A DNA stretch of 64,000 nucleotides from Geothrix fermentans DSM 14018 (GTDB lineage Bacteria > Acidobacteriota > Holophagae > Holophagales > Holophagaceae), in NCBI RefSeq assembly GCF_000428885.1, contig NZ_AUAU01000008.1, positions 106,428 through 170,427 of the forward strand, in the 5' to 3' direction. Below are positions 37,011 to 44,994 of the stretch, piece by piece. The notes under the pieces are model-generated. The model was not told the DNA's origin. It was given only the letters and a program-made list of their open reading frames with translations, and did not search any database. A program made the translations under genes and the position numbers. Position 1 is the stretch's first letter. The number at the start of each line of letters is the position of its first letter.

Positions 37011-37253
37011 TCAGAGGTCGCAGTGCGCTCCGTCACAGAATGGCGCGGTCTTGGTCTGCTTGCACTGGCAGAACGCCTTCTTGCCGGCCTCCAGGATCTC
37101 CACCTTCATGGGCGTCATGGAGGTCACCTTGTGGGCCCCATCGCAGAAGGGCTGCTTGGAGCTGAGGCCGCAGGAGCACCACCAGTAGGTGCCGGGCTCC
37201 AGATCCAGGACAGCCGGGCTCTTGGCCGCGACCTTCGGGAAAGTCTCGCTCAT
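37011..37253 (-). CDS. double CDGSH iron-sulfur protein
   Basis: An 80-residue protein with two complete CDGSH motifs: CSCGLSSKQPFCDGAH (about residues 26-41) and CQCKQTKTAPFCDGAH (about 62-77). Each binds a 2Fe-2S cluster with three Cys and one His, as in mitoNEET; tandem motifs occur in bacterial ferredoxin-like members. It lies 9 bp behind the yceI gene, so is cotranscribed. Redox or cluster-transfer role is inferred from family. Confidence 0.93.
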   Translation of the reverse strand: MSETFPKVAAKSPAVLDLEPGTYWWCSCGLSSKQPFCDGAHKVTSMTPMKVEILEAGKKAFCQCKQTKTAPFCDGAHCDL

Positions 37254-37262
37254 GGATTCCCC

Positions 37263-37856
37263 TTACTTCTTCGCGGCGGGCACGACCTTGCCCGCTTCGG
37301 CGTTCAGGCTGATGGCGACGCTCTCGCCGACGACGCCGGGGAAGGTCTTGATGCCGTACTCGTTGCGGTTCAGGGTCAGGGCGCCGTCCACGAAGCCGGC
37401 CACCACGCTGCCAGGCGTCATGCCGGGCTGGGTCCCCGCGTTGGTGATGGGGAAGGTGATGCGCCTGGTCACGCCGTGCAGGGTGAAGTCGCCGGTGATC
37501 TCCAGCTTGCCCTTGGCCACTTCCTTCACGGCCGTGCTCTTGAAGGTGATGGTGGGGTACTTGGCCACATCGAAGAAATCAGGGGACTTGAGGTGCTTGT
37601 CCCGGGCCTCGTTGTCCGTGGTGAGGCTGCTGGCATCGATGGTCACGGCCACGCTGGACTTGGTGATGTCCGCGGTGTCCACCTTGATGGTCCCCTCGAA
37701 CTTCGTGAAGCGGCCGCTGACCTTGGCGAGCAGGTGGCTGACCTTGAAGCTCACCTCGCTGTGGACAGGGTCGATCTTGTAGGTGTCCTCGCCAGCCAGG
37801 GCGGGCAGGGACGCCAGCGCCAGGGACGCGAGCAGGACGCGGAAGGGGTGTCGCAT
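37263..37856 (-). CDS. periplasmic YceI-family protein
   Basis: A 197-residue protein with a Sec signal peptide (about 1-21) and an extended 8-stranded lipocalin-like barrel: KIDPVHSEVSFKVSHLL, KFEGTIKVD and LTLNRNEYG are characteristic. The family binds isoprenoid lipids such as octaprenyl chains. The ATG at 37856 is preceded by GGAGG. It is divergent from marR and upstream of the CDGSH gene. Confidence 0.92.
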   Translation of the reverse strand: MRHPFRVLLASLALASLPALAGEDTYKIDPVHSEVSFKVSHLLAKVSGRFTKFEGTIKVDTADITKSSVAVTIDASSLTTDNEARDKHLKSPDFFDVAKYPTITFKSTAVKEVAKGKLEITGDFTLHGVTRRITFPITNAGTQPGMTPGSVVAGFVDGALTLNRNEYGIKTFPGVVGESVAISLNAEAGKVVPAAKK

Positions 37857-37972
37857 GGGACCTCCGAGAAATAGGTGTTTAACCATGCAAATCAGTCTAG
37901 GCCGATTTTAATGAGTTGCAACATCTTTTTCCATGAAATCCTGTCAAACTGGATCCAGCAGGAAGCAAGCAT
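37857..37972. promoter_or_regulatory. divergent yceI/marR control region
   Basis: A+T-rich gap. On the minus strand TTGCAA (37916-37921) and TAGACT (37894-37899) spaced by 16 bp form a promoter for yceI. TTGCAA recurs as ATGCAA near 37886, giving an imperfect inverted repeat typical of a MarR operator. Autoregulation plus yceI control by the adjacent MarR protein is a reasonable inference. Confidence 0.5.
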
Positions 37973-38464
37973 ATGCACATCCAGGAAGAACTCCAGATCA
38001 CCAAGCCCCTCGATCCCGGCCACGAGGTCGCCCTCGCCCTCCTCCTGACCCGGGAGTACGTGGCGCGGCTCTTCGACCAGGCTCTCTACGAGCCGGAGGA
38101 CCTTTCCGACCAGCAGTTCAACGTGCTGCGCATCCTCAAGGGCGGCGGCAAGGACGGCTACCTGGTGAAGGACATCCGCTGCCGCATGATCTACCGCTTC
38201 GCGGACGTGCCCCGCCTGGTGAACCGCCTGGAGGCCCGGGGCCTGGTGAAGCGCTGCGAGAATCCCGCCGACCGCCGGGGCAGCCGGGTGCAGATCACGG
38301 CCAAAGGCCTGGCCTTGGAGGCCCGGATGCACGACCGCCACCAGGCCCTCAGCCAGCAGGTGGACCGCTGCCTCACGGTGGAGGAGCGCACCCAGCTCCT
38401 GGCCATGCTGGAGCGCCTGCGGGACGACTACCGCGCCCAGCTGGAGGCCCTCCGGCCCTCGTAG
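37973..38464 (+). CDS. MarR-family regulator
   Basis: A 163-residue winged-helix protein. Dimer helices at both ends flank a DNA-binding core (55-115) with DVPRLVNRLEARGLVKR and a wing reading NPADRRGSRVQITAKG. Such regulators usually respond to small phenolics or oxidants. It is divergent from yceI-CDGSH, its probable target, and it sits between the two nuo blocks. Confidence 0.9.
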   Translation: MHIQEELQITKPLDPGHEVALALLLTREYVARLFDQALYEPEDLSDQQFNVLRILKGGGKDGYLVKDIRCRMIYRFADVPRLVNRLEARGLVKRCENPADRRGSRVQITAKGLALEARMHDRHQALSQQVDRCLTVEERTQLLAMLERLRDDYRAQLEALRPS

Positions 38465-38472
38465 AACAATCT

Positions 38473-38538
38473 CACCACCAAGACACCAAGGCACCAAGAA
38501 CCGCTTTCTTTTCTTGGTGCCTTGGCGTCTTGGTGGTG
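38473..38538. repeat. long palindromic ACCAAG repeat element
   Basis: A 28-bp arm at 38473-38500 rich in ACCAAG words pairs with 38511-38538, with only one mismatch, around a 10-nt loop. It starts 8 bp after marR. Such ACCAAG/CTTGGT hairpins occur as dispersed intergenic repeats in several phyla; it may also terminate marR. Confidence 0.8.
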
Positions 38539-38551
38539 CTCCTTTGCATTT

Positions 38552-38584
38552 CTTAGCGGTCGAGCTCGCCCGCGATGATGCTCA
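38552..38584 (-). repeat. vestigial copy of the nuoD 3' end
   Basis: These 33 bases match the genuine end of nuoD at 38701-38733 at 31 of 33 positions, including the stop codon. The copies flank a 116-bp hairpin-rich insert. One difference is silent and one would change Asn to Ser. Confidence 0.8.
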
Positions 38585-38700
38585 CTCGGCGCGCTGCGCC
38601 TCGCCCTTCGGGCGGTGCCTGCGGCACCGTGGGACTCGCTTCGCTCGTCCTCATGGCACCCAGCCCGGCACCGGGCTTCGCCCGCTGCGGTGCTTGGCGC
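38585..38700. repeat. chain-of-hairpins element inserted at the nuoD end
   Basis: Four compact hairpins follow each other: GGCGC-GCT-GCGCC (38588-38600), CGCCC-TTC-GGGCG (38602-38614), GGTGCC-TGC-GGCACC (38614-38628) and AGCCCGG-CA-CCGGGCT (38662-38677). No open frame resembles a transposase. A related chain is near 63710-63760. It is flanked by direct repeats of the nuoD end. Confidence 0.65.
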
Positions 38701-38701
38701 C

Positions 38702-39907
38702 TTAGCGGTCCAGCTCGCCCGCGATGATGTTCATCGCGCCAAGCACGGCGACGGCGTCAGCGATCAGGCCGCCCTTCACCTGGTCCTCGAAGCTGCTGAA
38801 GATGGGGAGGCAGGGGGGACGGACCCGGATGCGGTAGGGGTTCTTGCCGCCGTCGCTCACGAGGTAGAAACCCAGCTCGCCATTGGCGGCCTCGGTGGCG
38901 CTGTAGACCTCGCCCACGGGCATCTCCATGCCGTGCATGATGAGCTTGAAGTGGTGGATGAGGCTCTCCATCCGCGTGTAGACCTTCTCCTTGGGCGGCA
39001 GGGCCACCTTGGGATCGTCCACGGTGACGGGGCCGGGCTCCAGGCGGTCCAGCACCTGGCGGATGATGCGCAGGCTCTGGCGCATCTCCTCGATGCGCAC
39101 CAGGTAGCGGTCGAACACGTCGCCCGTGGTGCCCACGGGGATGTCGAAGTCGTAGGTCTCGTAGCCCAGGTAGGGCTGGGCCTTGCGGAGGTCCTGGGGC
39201 ACGCCGGCGGCGCGGAGGCAGGGGCCCGTGTAGCCCCAGTTCACGGCGTCCTCGGCGCTGATGGCGCCGACGCCCTTGGTGCGGTCATGCCAGATGGGGT
39301 TGTGGGTGAGCAGGCGCTCGCACTCGTCCACGGCTTCCCCGCACTCCACCAGGAAGCGCTCCGTGAGAGGCACGAACTCGTCCGGGATGTCGCGGAAGAG
39401 CCCGCCGATGCGGGTGAAGCTGGTGTGCATGCGCTGGCCCGCGGCCAGCTCGAAGAGGTCGTAGACCGTCTCGCGCTGCTTGAAGAGGTAGAGGAAGGCG
39501 GTGAAGGCGCCGATGTCCACGGCGTTCACACCCACGCACACGATGTGGTCGGCGATGCGCGCCAGCTCGGAGACCAGCACGCGGATCTGCTGCCCGCGCT
39601 TGGGGACCTCGATGCCCAGCAGCTTCTCCACGGCGCAGGCGTAGCCCACGTTGTTCATGATGGAGCTGCAGTAGTTCAGGCGGTCCGTGAGGGGGATGAA
39701 CTGCTGGTAGCTGAGGCTCTCGCCCAGCTTCTCCACTCCGCGGTGGAGGTAGCCGATCTCCGGCGTGGCCTTGACGATGGTCTCGCCCTCCAGCTCGAGG
39801 ACGATGCGCAGGGTGCCGTGGGTGGTGGGGTGCGAAGGACCGAAGTTGACGATCATGTGATCGCCGTCGGACTGCTGTTGGGTCAGGGCGATGGATTCCA
39901 TGGTCAT
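38702..39907 (-). CDS. nuoD: NADH-quinone oxidoreductase subunit D
   Basis: A 401-residue subunit related to hydrogenase large subunits but lacking the metal-binding cysteines; NFGPSHPTTHGTLR at the start, the ETPEIGYLHRG-type YLHRGVEK motif and a PPKEKVYTRMESLIHHF tail region frame the quinone chamber. The start at 39907 has GAGGA upstream. nuoC ends 7 bp before it. Its last codons are duplicated downstream. Confidence 0.97.
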   Translation of the reverse strand: MTMESIALTQQQSDGDHMIVNFGPSHPTTHGTLRIVLELEGETIVKATPEIGYLHRGVEKLGESLSYQQFIPLTDRLNYCSSIMNNVGYACAVEKLLGIEVPKRGQQIRVLVSELARIADHIVCVGVNAVDIGAFTAFLYLFKQRETVYDLFELAAGQRMHTSFTRIGGLFRDIPDEFVPLTERFLVECGEAVDECERLLTHNPIWHDRTKGVGAISAEDAVNWGYTGPCLRAAGVPQDLRKAQPYLGYETYDFDIPVGTTGDVFDRYLVRIEEMRQSLRIIRQVLDRLEPGPVTVDDPKVALPPKEKVYTRMESLIHHFKLIMHGMEMPVGEVYSATEAANGELGFYLVSDGGKNPYRIRVRPPCLPIFSSFEDQVKGGLIADAVAVLGAMNIIAGELDR

Positions 39908-39914
39908 AAAGTCC

Positions 39915-40409
39915 TCAGCCCCGGGCCCGTTCGCCGTCGTTGTAGGGGGCGGTGACGCCTTCCATGCAGAAGGGGTCGCCGCCATCCAGGGGGAAATCCT
40001 TGCGCAGCGCGTGGCCCGGGAAGTCCTCCCAGAGGAGCAGGCGCTTCAGGTTGGGATGGCCCTCGAAGCGGATGCCGAAGAGGTCGAAGACCTCGCGCTC
40101 GAACCAGTCGGCGGTCTTGAAGCGGCTGGTCAGGCTGGGCACGGCCTCGCCCTCGGCCACGGGCACCTTCACCCGCAGGCGCTCCTGGCTGGCCAGGTTG
40201 AGCCAGTGGTAGACGACGTCGAACCTCGCCTCACGCTCCGGCCAGTCCACGGCTGTGATGTCCACCAGGAGCTGGAAGCCCTCCCGGTGGATCATGTCCA
40301 CCAGGGGAAGCAGGTTCTCCCGGGCGATGACGATGGTCTGGTCGCCCCGGAAGTCGTGGCGGTCGGTGATCGCGCCGGGAAGCTGTGCGTCGATGTGCTC
40401 GATGATCAT
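39915..40409 (-). CDS. nuoC: NADH-quinone oxidoreductase subunit C
   Basis: A 164-residue subunit. The C-terminal block with WFEREVFDLFGIRFEGHPNL and WEDFPGHALRKDFPL is diagnostic. It is separate from nuoD here, unlike the fused NuoCD of enterics. It lies 13 bp behind nuoB. Confidence 0.96.
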   Translation of the reverse strand: MIIEHIDAQLPGAITDRHDFRGDQTIVIARENLLPLVDMIHREGFQLLVDITAVDWPEREARFDVVYHWLNLASQERLRVKVPVAEGEAVPSLTSRFKTADWFEREVFDLFGIRFEGHPNLKRLLLWEDFPGHALRKDFPLDGGDPFCMEGVTAPYNDGERARG

Positions 40410-40422
40410 GGTCTTCCCCAGC

Positions 40423-41031
40423 CTAGAAGATGGTCCCGGCGCCCTGCCCGGCCGCGTCCAGCAGCATCTCGCGGATGGTCTGCTGGCCTGTGAGGCCCTT
40501 TTCCGCCTGGAGGGCGTCCTGCCGGGCCAGGCTCTCGTAGAAGCGCGCGATGTGGTCCTTGCGCATGGAGAGGGATTCCTTCTCGATCTTCTCCTGCAGC
40601 TTCATCACGCCGTAGAGCATGCTCTCGGGGCGGGGCGGGCAGCCCGGAACGTAGACGTCCACGGGGATGATGCGGTCCACGCCCTGGAGGGTGGCGTAGG
40701 TGCGGTACATGCCGCCGGAGCTGGCGCAGACGCCCAGGGAGATCACCCACTTGGGCTCGGCCATCTGGGCGTAGATGGTGCGCAGCACGGGGGCCATCTT
40801 GTTGGTGACGGTGCCCAGGATCATCAGCATGTCGCTCTGGCGGGGGCTGAAGCGCATGGCCTCGGCGCCGAAGCGGCTCATGTCGTACTTGGACGCCTGC
40901 ATGCTCATGAACTCGATGGCGCAGCAGGCGGTGCCGAAGGGCATGGGCCAGAGGCTGTTCTTGCGGCCCCAGTTGACCACCGCGTCCAGGCGCGTGGTCA
41001 GCACGGCATCGTTGATATTCATCTCGGCCAT
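40423..41031 (-). CDS. nuoB: NADH-quinone oxidoreductase subunit B
   Basis: A 202-residue subunit with the N2 4Fe-4S cluster: [11 protein letters not shown] contributes the tandem cysteines and GVCASSGGM plus PGCPPRPE the others. N2 hands electrons to quinone. The start is one base after the nuoA stop. Confidence 0.97.
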   Translation of the reverse strand: MAEMNINDAVLTTRLDAVVNWGRKNSLWPMPFGTACCAIEFMSMQASKYDMSRFGAEAMRFSPRQSDMLMILGTVTNKMAPVLRTIYAQMAEPKWVISLGVCASSGGMYRTYATLQGVDRIIPVDVYVPGCPPRPESMLYGVMKLQEKIEKESLSMRKDHIARFYESLARQDALQAEKGLTGQQTIREMLLDAAGQGAGTIF

Positions 41032-41032
41032 G

Positions 41033-41413
41033 TCAGCGCTCCCACTCGAAGGCGCCCTTGCCCCAGGCGTAGATGAAACCCACGAGCAGGGTGGCCATGA
41101 AGCTCAGCATGGCCGCGAAGGTCCAGAGGGCCTGTTTGTAGGTCACGGCCCAGGGCAGCAGGAAGGCGGCTTCCACGTCGAACAGGATGAAGAGCATGGC
41201 CGTGAGGTAGAACTTCACGGAGTACTTGTGCCGGGCCCCCGTCTGCTGGGCGGGCACGCCGCACTCGTAGGGCCGGAGCTTGGCCTCCTGCGGGTTGTTG
41301 GGCTTGAGCAGGGGCAGCACCTTGCCTGACAGTACGAGGATGGCGATGGCCGTCACGGCGGCGACCAGCAGCAGGATCAGGACCGGCAGGAAGGGCGATG
41401 CGGGATGGGCCAT
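41033..41413 (-). CDS. nuoA: NADH-quinone oxidoreductase subunit A
   Basis: A 126-residue membrane subunit with three helices. [28 protein letters not shown] carries the conserved loop cysteine and [16 protein letters not shown] the second helix motif. First gene of the nuoABCD block; the rest of complex I (G-N) is not in the window. Confidence 0.96.
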   Translation of the reverse strand: MAHPASPFLPVLILLLVAAVTAIAILVLSGKVLPLLKPNNPQEAKLRPYECGVPAQQTGARHKYSVKFYLTAMLFILFDVEAAFLLPWAVTYKQALWTFAAMLSFMATLLVGFIYAWGKGAFEWER

Positions 41414-41516
41414 GGCGCTCTCGGGCGGAGGGTTCCGCGAGGATCCAGCTTAGCGCCCTTTGCCGGTCACGAAACCGTGCCAATATCACAACCCCACCGG
41501 GCCCGCCGGTTGGGGA

Positions 41517-41522
41517 TAGAAT
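41517..41522 (+). promoter_or_regulatory. -10 candidate of the ACP/ketosynthase operon
   Basis: TAGAAT, 5 of 6 to consensus, lies 24 bp before the ACP start in the gap divergent to nuoA. The -35 position is G+C-rich and poor, so expression may need an activator. Confidence 0.35.
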
Positions 41523-41546
41523 CAATCTCCCCACCATTCTGCCGGG

Positions 41547-41810
41547 ATGGCCATGAGCGACCTGAAGCTGCGCGTCAAAGAGATGATCATCGAGCGCCTC
41601 AAGCTCGAGGGCATGACCCCGGACCAGATCGAGGACCAGGCCCCCCTCTTCGGGGAGGGGCTGGGGCTCGATTCCATCGACGCCCTGGAACTGGTGCTGG
41701 GCATCGAGCAGGTCTTCGGGGTGAAGATCGAGGACGAGGCCGCGGGCATGAAGGCCTTCAAGTCCGTCCAGGCGCTCACGGACTTCATCGCCGAGCACGC
41801 CAAGGTCTGA
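41547..41810 (+). CDS. acyl carrier protein
   Basis: An 87-residue carrier with the phosphopantetheine motif GLDSIDALEL (Ser43). It is slightly diverged from primary fatty-acid ACPs (which read DSLD) and more like carriers of specialised clusters. An internal ATG at 41553 is an alternative start. It heads a five-gene operon with dehydratase, two ketosynthase-like proteins and a SPOR protein. Confidence 0.92.
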   Translation: MAMSDLKLRVKEMIIERLKLEGMTPDQIEDQAPLFGEGLGLDSIDALELVLGIEQVFGVKIEDEAAGMKAFKSVQALTDFIAEHAKV

Positions 41811-41819
41811 AGCCGCCCC

Positions 41820-42194
41820 ATGGACATTCCGGCCCACCTGCCCCACCGCCGTCCCCTCCTGCTGGTGGACCGGATCCTGGAGCGGGAACCCGGCGCGCGC
41901 GTGGTGGCCGAGAAGCTCCTCACCGGGGAGGAGGCCGGACTGCCGGGCTTCCTGCTCCTGGAGATGCTGGCCCAGGCCGGCGGCTTCCTGGAGGCGGAGT
42001 CCCTCCACGGAGCTGACATCTTCCTGGCCGGGGTGCGGGAGGCGCGCTTCCCGGCCCCGGCACGGGCCGGGGACCGGCTCCGCCTGGAGGTGGCCCCCGA
42101 GGGCGCCTTCGCCGGGCTGATGAAGCTGCGGGGCGCCGTAAGCTGCGAGGGCCGGGAGCTCTGCACCGCCTCCCTCCTGGTGAAGCGCCTGTGA
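41820..42194 (+). CDS. FabZ-like hot-dog dehydratase lacking the catalytic His
   Basis: A 124-residue hot-dog protein. PHRRPLLLVDRI and LPGFLLLEMLAQAGGFLEAE match beta-hydroxyacyl-ACP dehydratases, but the HFP segment that supplies the catalytic His in FabZ reads TGEEAGLPG here. The glutamate of LEMLAQ remains. It may be a thioesterase-like or non-catalytic ApeP/ApeI-type member. It overlaps the next gene by 4 bp. Confidence 0.82.
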   Translation: MDIPAHLPHRRPLLLVDRILEREPGARVVAEKLLTGEEAGLPGFLLLEMLAQAGGFLEAESLHGADIFLAGVREARFPAPARAGDRLRLEVAPEGAFAGLMKLRGAVSCEGRELCTASLLVKRL

Positions 42195-43369
42195 CCCGCG
42201 TGGTGGTCACGGGCCTCGGCATGGTGAGCCCCCTGGCCCTGGACCGCGAGGGCACCTGGGCCGCCATGCTCGAAGGCAGGGATGGCCTGGGCCCCCTGAC
42301 CCGCCTGGACCTGCCCGCCGAGCCCGCCCAGATCGTGGGCCAGGTGCCCCTGGCGCCCGCACGGCACCGGACCCTCTGCGAGGTGGCCGCCCTGCGGGCC
42401 CTGGACGAGGCCCTGGACGGCTTCCGGCCCGGCGGCGACCCGGCCCGCATCGGCGTCTTCCAGGGCGCGGGCACCAGCGGCCTGCCCGTGGCAGAGGCCT
42501 ACCTAGAGGATCGGCTGGCCGGGCGTCGCGGCCGGGCGGCCGAACCCGCCTACCAGAGCCCCTGCACCGTCACCGATGCCCTGGCCCTGGTCCTGGGCGC
42601 CGAGGGCCCCCGGGGCACAGTCATGAACGCCTGCTCCTCGAGCCTGCTGGCCCTGGGCCAGGCCTGGGAGCGCCTGGCCGCCGGGGAGCTGGACCTGGCC
42701 GTGGCCGGGGGCGCCGAGAGCCTCTGCCGCACCACCTACGCCGGCTTCTCCAGCCTGAAGGCCGTGGATGCCGCCAAGTGCCGTCCCTTCAGCCGGGACC
42801 GGGCCGGCCTGAACCTGGGCGAGGGGGCCGTCCAGATCCTGCTGGAACCCCTGGACCGGGCCCGGGCCCGGGGAGCGGTCATCTACGCCGAGGTGCTGGG
42901 CTACGGGGCCAGCATGGACGCCCACCACGCCACGGCCCCCCACCCCGAGGGCGAGGGCGCCGCCCGGGCCATGGCCATGGCCCTCCGCACGGGCCGGCTG
43001 GATCCCGCCGAAGTGGACCTCGTCTCCGCCCACGCCACCGCCACCCCCGCCAACGACGGGGCCGAGTGCCTGGCCATCCGCCGGGCCCTGGGCGCGGCGG
43101 CGGACCGGATCTCCGTCACCAGCACCAAGAGCCAGTTCGGCCACACCCTGGGCGCCGCCGGGGCCTTCGGGGCCGCCGCGGCTATCCTGGCCATCCGCGA
43201 CCAGACCGTGAGCCCCACCCTGCGCCTGGAGGACCCGGATCCTGCCTGCAACCTGGACTGCACGCCGCTGGTGGCCAAGGAGCGGAAGATCAGAGCGGCT
43301 CTGGTCAATGCCTTCGCCTTTGGCGGCAACAACGTGTCGCTGGCCCTGCGCCGCTGGGACGGGGCATGA
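42191..43369 (+). CDS. FabF-like beta-ketoacyl-ACP synthase
   Basis: A 392-residue condensing enzyme with the full Cys-His-His set: NACSSS (Cys148), AHATATPAND, and KSQFGHTLGAAG. It should extend an ACP-bound acyl chain with malonyl units. It begins at a GTG overlapping the dehydratase stop, and its own stop overlaps the next ATG (ATGA). Confidence 0.93.
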   Translation: MTRVVVTGLGMVSPLALDREGTWAAMLEGRDGLGPLTRLDLPAEPAQIVGQVPLAPARHRTLCEVAALRALDEALDGFRPGGDPARIGVFQGAGTSGLPVAEAYLEDRLAGRRGRAAEPAYQSPCTVTDALALVLGAEGPRGTVMNACSSSLLALGQAWERLAAGELDLAVAGGAESLCRTTYAGFSSLKAVDAAKCRPFSRDRAGLNLGEGAVQILLEPLDRARARGAVIYAEVLGYGASMDAHHATAPHPEGEGAARAMAMALRTGRLDPAEVDLVSAHATATPANDGAECLAIRRALGAAADRISVTSTKSQFGHTLGAAGAFGAAAAILAIRDQTVSPTLRLEDPDPACNLDCTPLVAKERKIRAALVNAFAFGGNNVSLALRRWDGA

Positions 43370-44460
43370 GCCACGATCTCGCCCTCACAGGCCTCGGCCT
43401 GGTGCTGCCCTGCGGAGATGGCGTGGAGGCCGCCCGGGCCAGCTTCGACGCGGGGCGCCCCTGCTTCGCGGACCTACCGGAGGCCCTGGGCACGGGCCGG
43501 GGCGCCGCCTGCACGGCCTTCAGCCCCGCCGGCATCATCCCGCCCATGCAGCTGCGGCGCCTGGACCGGACCTCCCGCTTCAGCTGGGTGGCGGCCCATC
43601 AGGCCTTCCGGGATGCGGGCCTGGATCTGGAGTCCATGGGCGACCGCATCGCCGTGGCCGTGGGCACCATGAGCGGGGGTAGCGAGGCCAGCGAGGCCTT
43701 CATGCGCCCCTACCTCCAGCGGGGGCCCGAGGGGGCCTCGCCCCTGCTCTTCCCCAACACCGTGGCCAACGCCGCCAGCGGCCACCTGGCCCTGGCCTTC
43801 GGCCTCAAGGGCCCCAGCGCGACCTTCGTGGACCGGGAGAACGCCACCTTCGCCGCCCTGGACCAGGCCGCCCGCTGGCTGCGCGCCGGCCTGGCGGACG
43901 CCGCGCTGGTCCTGGGGGCGGACGGCCTCTTCCCCCTGCTGCTGGACATCTGCGGCGGGGCCCGCCTGCTGGCCCGCCACGGCGATCCCGCCATCGGCTC
44001 CGGCCGGGGCTTCCTGCCGGGCGAAGGGGCCCAGGCCTTCCTGCTGGAAACCCGGGACCGCGCCGAGGCCCGCGGCGCCCGGCCCAGGGCCTTCCTCCGC
44101 GCCCTGGCCAGCCGGTCCGCGGCCGGAGACGGCGTGGACGAGCGGGCCCGGGCCCTGGGCGCGGCGGCGGATCAGGCGCTGGATCACGCGCTGGACCAGG
44201 CCCCCCCCACCCGCTGGATCGGCGGCAGCAACGGTCTGGACCGCCTGGACGTCCTGGAGGCCCGCCTGGCCGCGGCCCACGGGGACTGGCCCGCCGCGCG
44301 CTTCCCCAAGGCCCTCTGGGGGGAGTTCGGCGGGTCCGGCGGCCAGCTGCTGGCGGCGGCCCTGCTGGAGCCGGCGGATCGCGTCCTCGTCACGGGACCC
44401 GCCAGCTCCGGAGCCCAGTTCGCCGCGCTGCTCGAAGGCGTTAGGCTGGAGCCGCGATGA
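43366..44460 (+). CDS. ketosynthase-like protein with Cys-to-Glu active site
   Basis: A 364-residue thiolase-fold protein paired with the ketosynthase before it. At the position of the nucleophilic cysteine it reads VDRENATF (Glu158), and the His motifs are also replaced, so it cannot condense. Chain-length factors of type II polyketide systems carry Gln there and heterodimerise with the active ketosynthase; this may be an analogue using Glu. It overlaps both neighbours by 4 bp. Confidence 0.8.
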   Translation: MSHDLALTGLGLVLPCGDGVEAARASFDAGRPCFADLPEALGTGRGAACTAFSPAGIIPPMQLRRLDRTSRFSWVAAHQAFRDAGLDLESMGDRIAVAVGTMSGGSEASEAFMRPYLQRGPEGASPLLFPNTVANAASGHLALAFGLKGPSATFVDRENATFAALDQAARWLRAGLADAALVLGADGLFPLLLDICGGARLLARHGDPAIGSGRGFLPGEGAQAFLLETRDRAEARGARPRAFLRALASRSAAGDGVDERARALGAAADQALDHALDQAPPTRWIGGSNGLDRLDVLEARLAAAHGDWPAARFPKALWGEFGGSGGQLLAAALLEPADRVLVTGPASSGAQFAALLEGVRLEPR

Positions 44461-44993
44461 TTCCACGCGACCAGATCAGCATCGGCAGCCAGTCCATCCT
44501 CTGGGTGGCGGGCGTGGGCGTGGGCCTGGTGACCCTGGCCTTCGTCCTGGGCGTCCAGGTGGGCAAGCAGGGCGCGGCCCTGCGCCGTCCGGCCCAGCGG
44601 GGCGTGGAGGAGGAGCTGAAGGACCTTCCCGAGCCGCTGCTGGACCAGCTCAAGATCTTCGAGGGCGAGGGCCCCGACAAGCTCGTGGCCACGCCGCGGG
44701 TGGATGCCACCGCCCCTGCCCCGGAACCCAAAGCGGAGCCCAAGCCAGAGCACAGGACGGAGCCCGCCTCCGCCGGGGCCTGGACCCTCCAGCTGGTGGC
44801 CACCGCCGATGCCACGGAGGCCAAGCGCGTGGCCGACAGGGCCAAGGCTGCGGGCTTCGCCACCTCCACCCTCAAGGAGAAGGGCCAGCTGAAGGTGCGC
44901 CTCAGCCGGCCGGCGGACCGGGCCACCATCGACAAGACCGCCGAGAAGCTGAAGAAGGCCGGCTTCAAGCCCTTCGCCGTGAAGGCGGAGTAA
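44457..44993 (+). CDS. membrane-anchored SPOR-domain protein
   Basis: A 178-residue protein with one N-terminal membrane helix (about 14-33), a charged Pro/Ala linker with PEPKAEPKPE, and a C-terminal SPOR-like domain (110-178; WTLQLVATADATEAKRVA). SPOR domains bind denuded septal peptidoglycan. Its ATG overlaps the previous stop, tying it to the ketosynthase operon for reasons that are not apparent. Confidence 0.82.
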   Translation: MIPRDQISIGSQSILWVAGVGVGLVTLAFVLGVQVGKQGAALRRPAQRGVEEELKDLPEPLLDQLKIFEGEGPDKLVATPRVDATAPAPEPKAEPKPEHRTEPASAGAWTLQLVATADATEAKRVADRAKAAGFATSTLKEKGQLKVRLSRPADRATIDKTAEKLKKAGFKPFAVKAE

Positions 44994-44994
44994 G

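Noticed and set aside
38585..38700. Insertion sequence
   Set aside because: Only 116 bp, no transposase and no terminal inverted repeats; reported as a hairpin-chain element instead.
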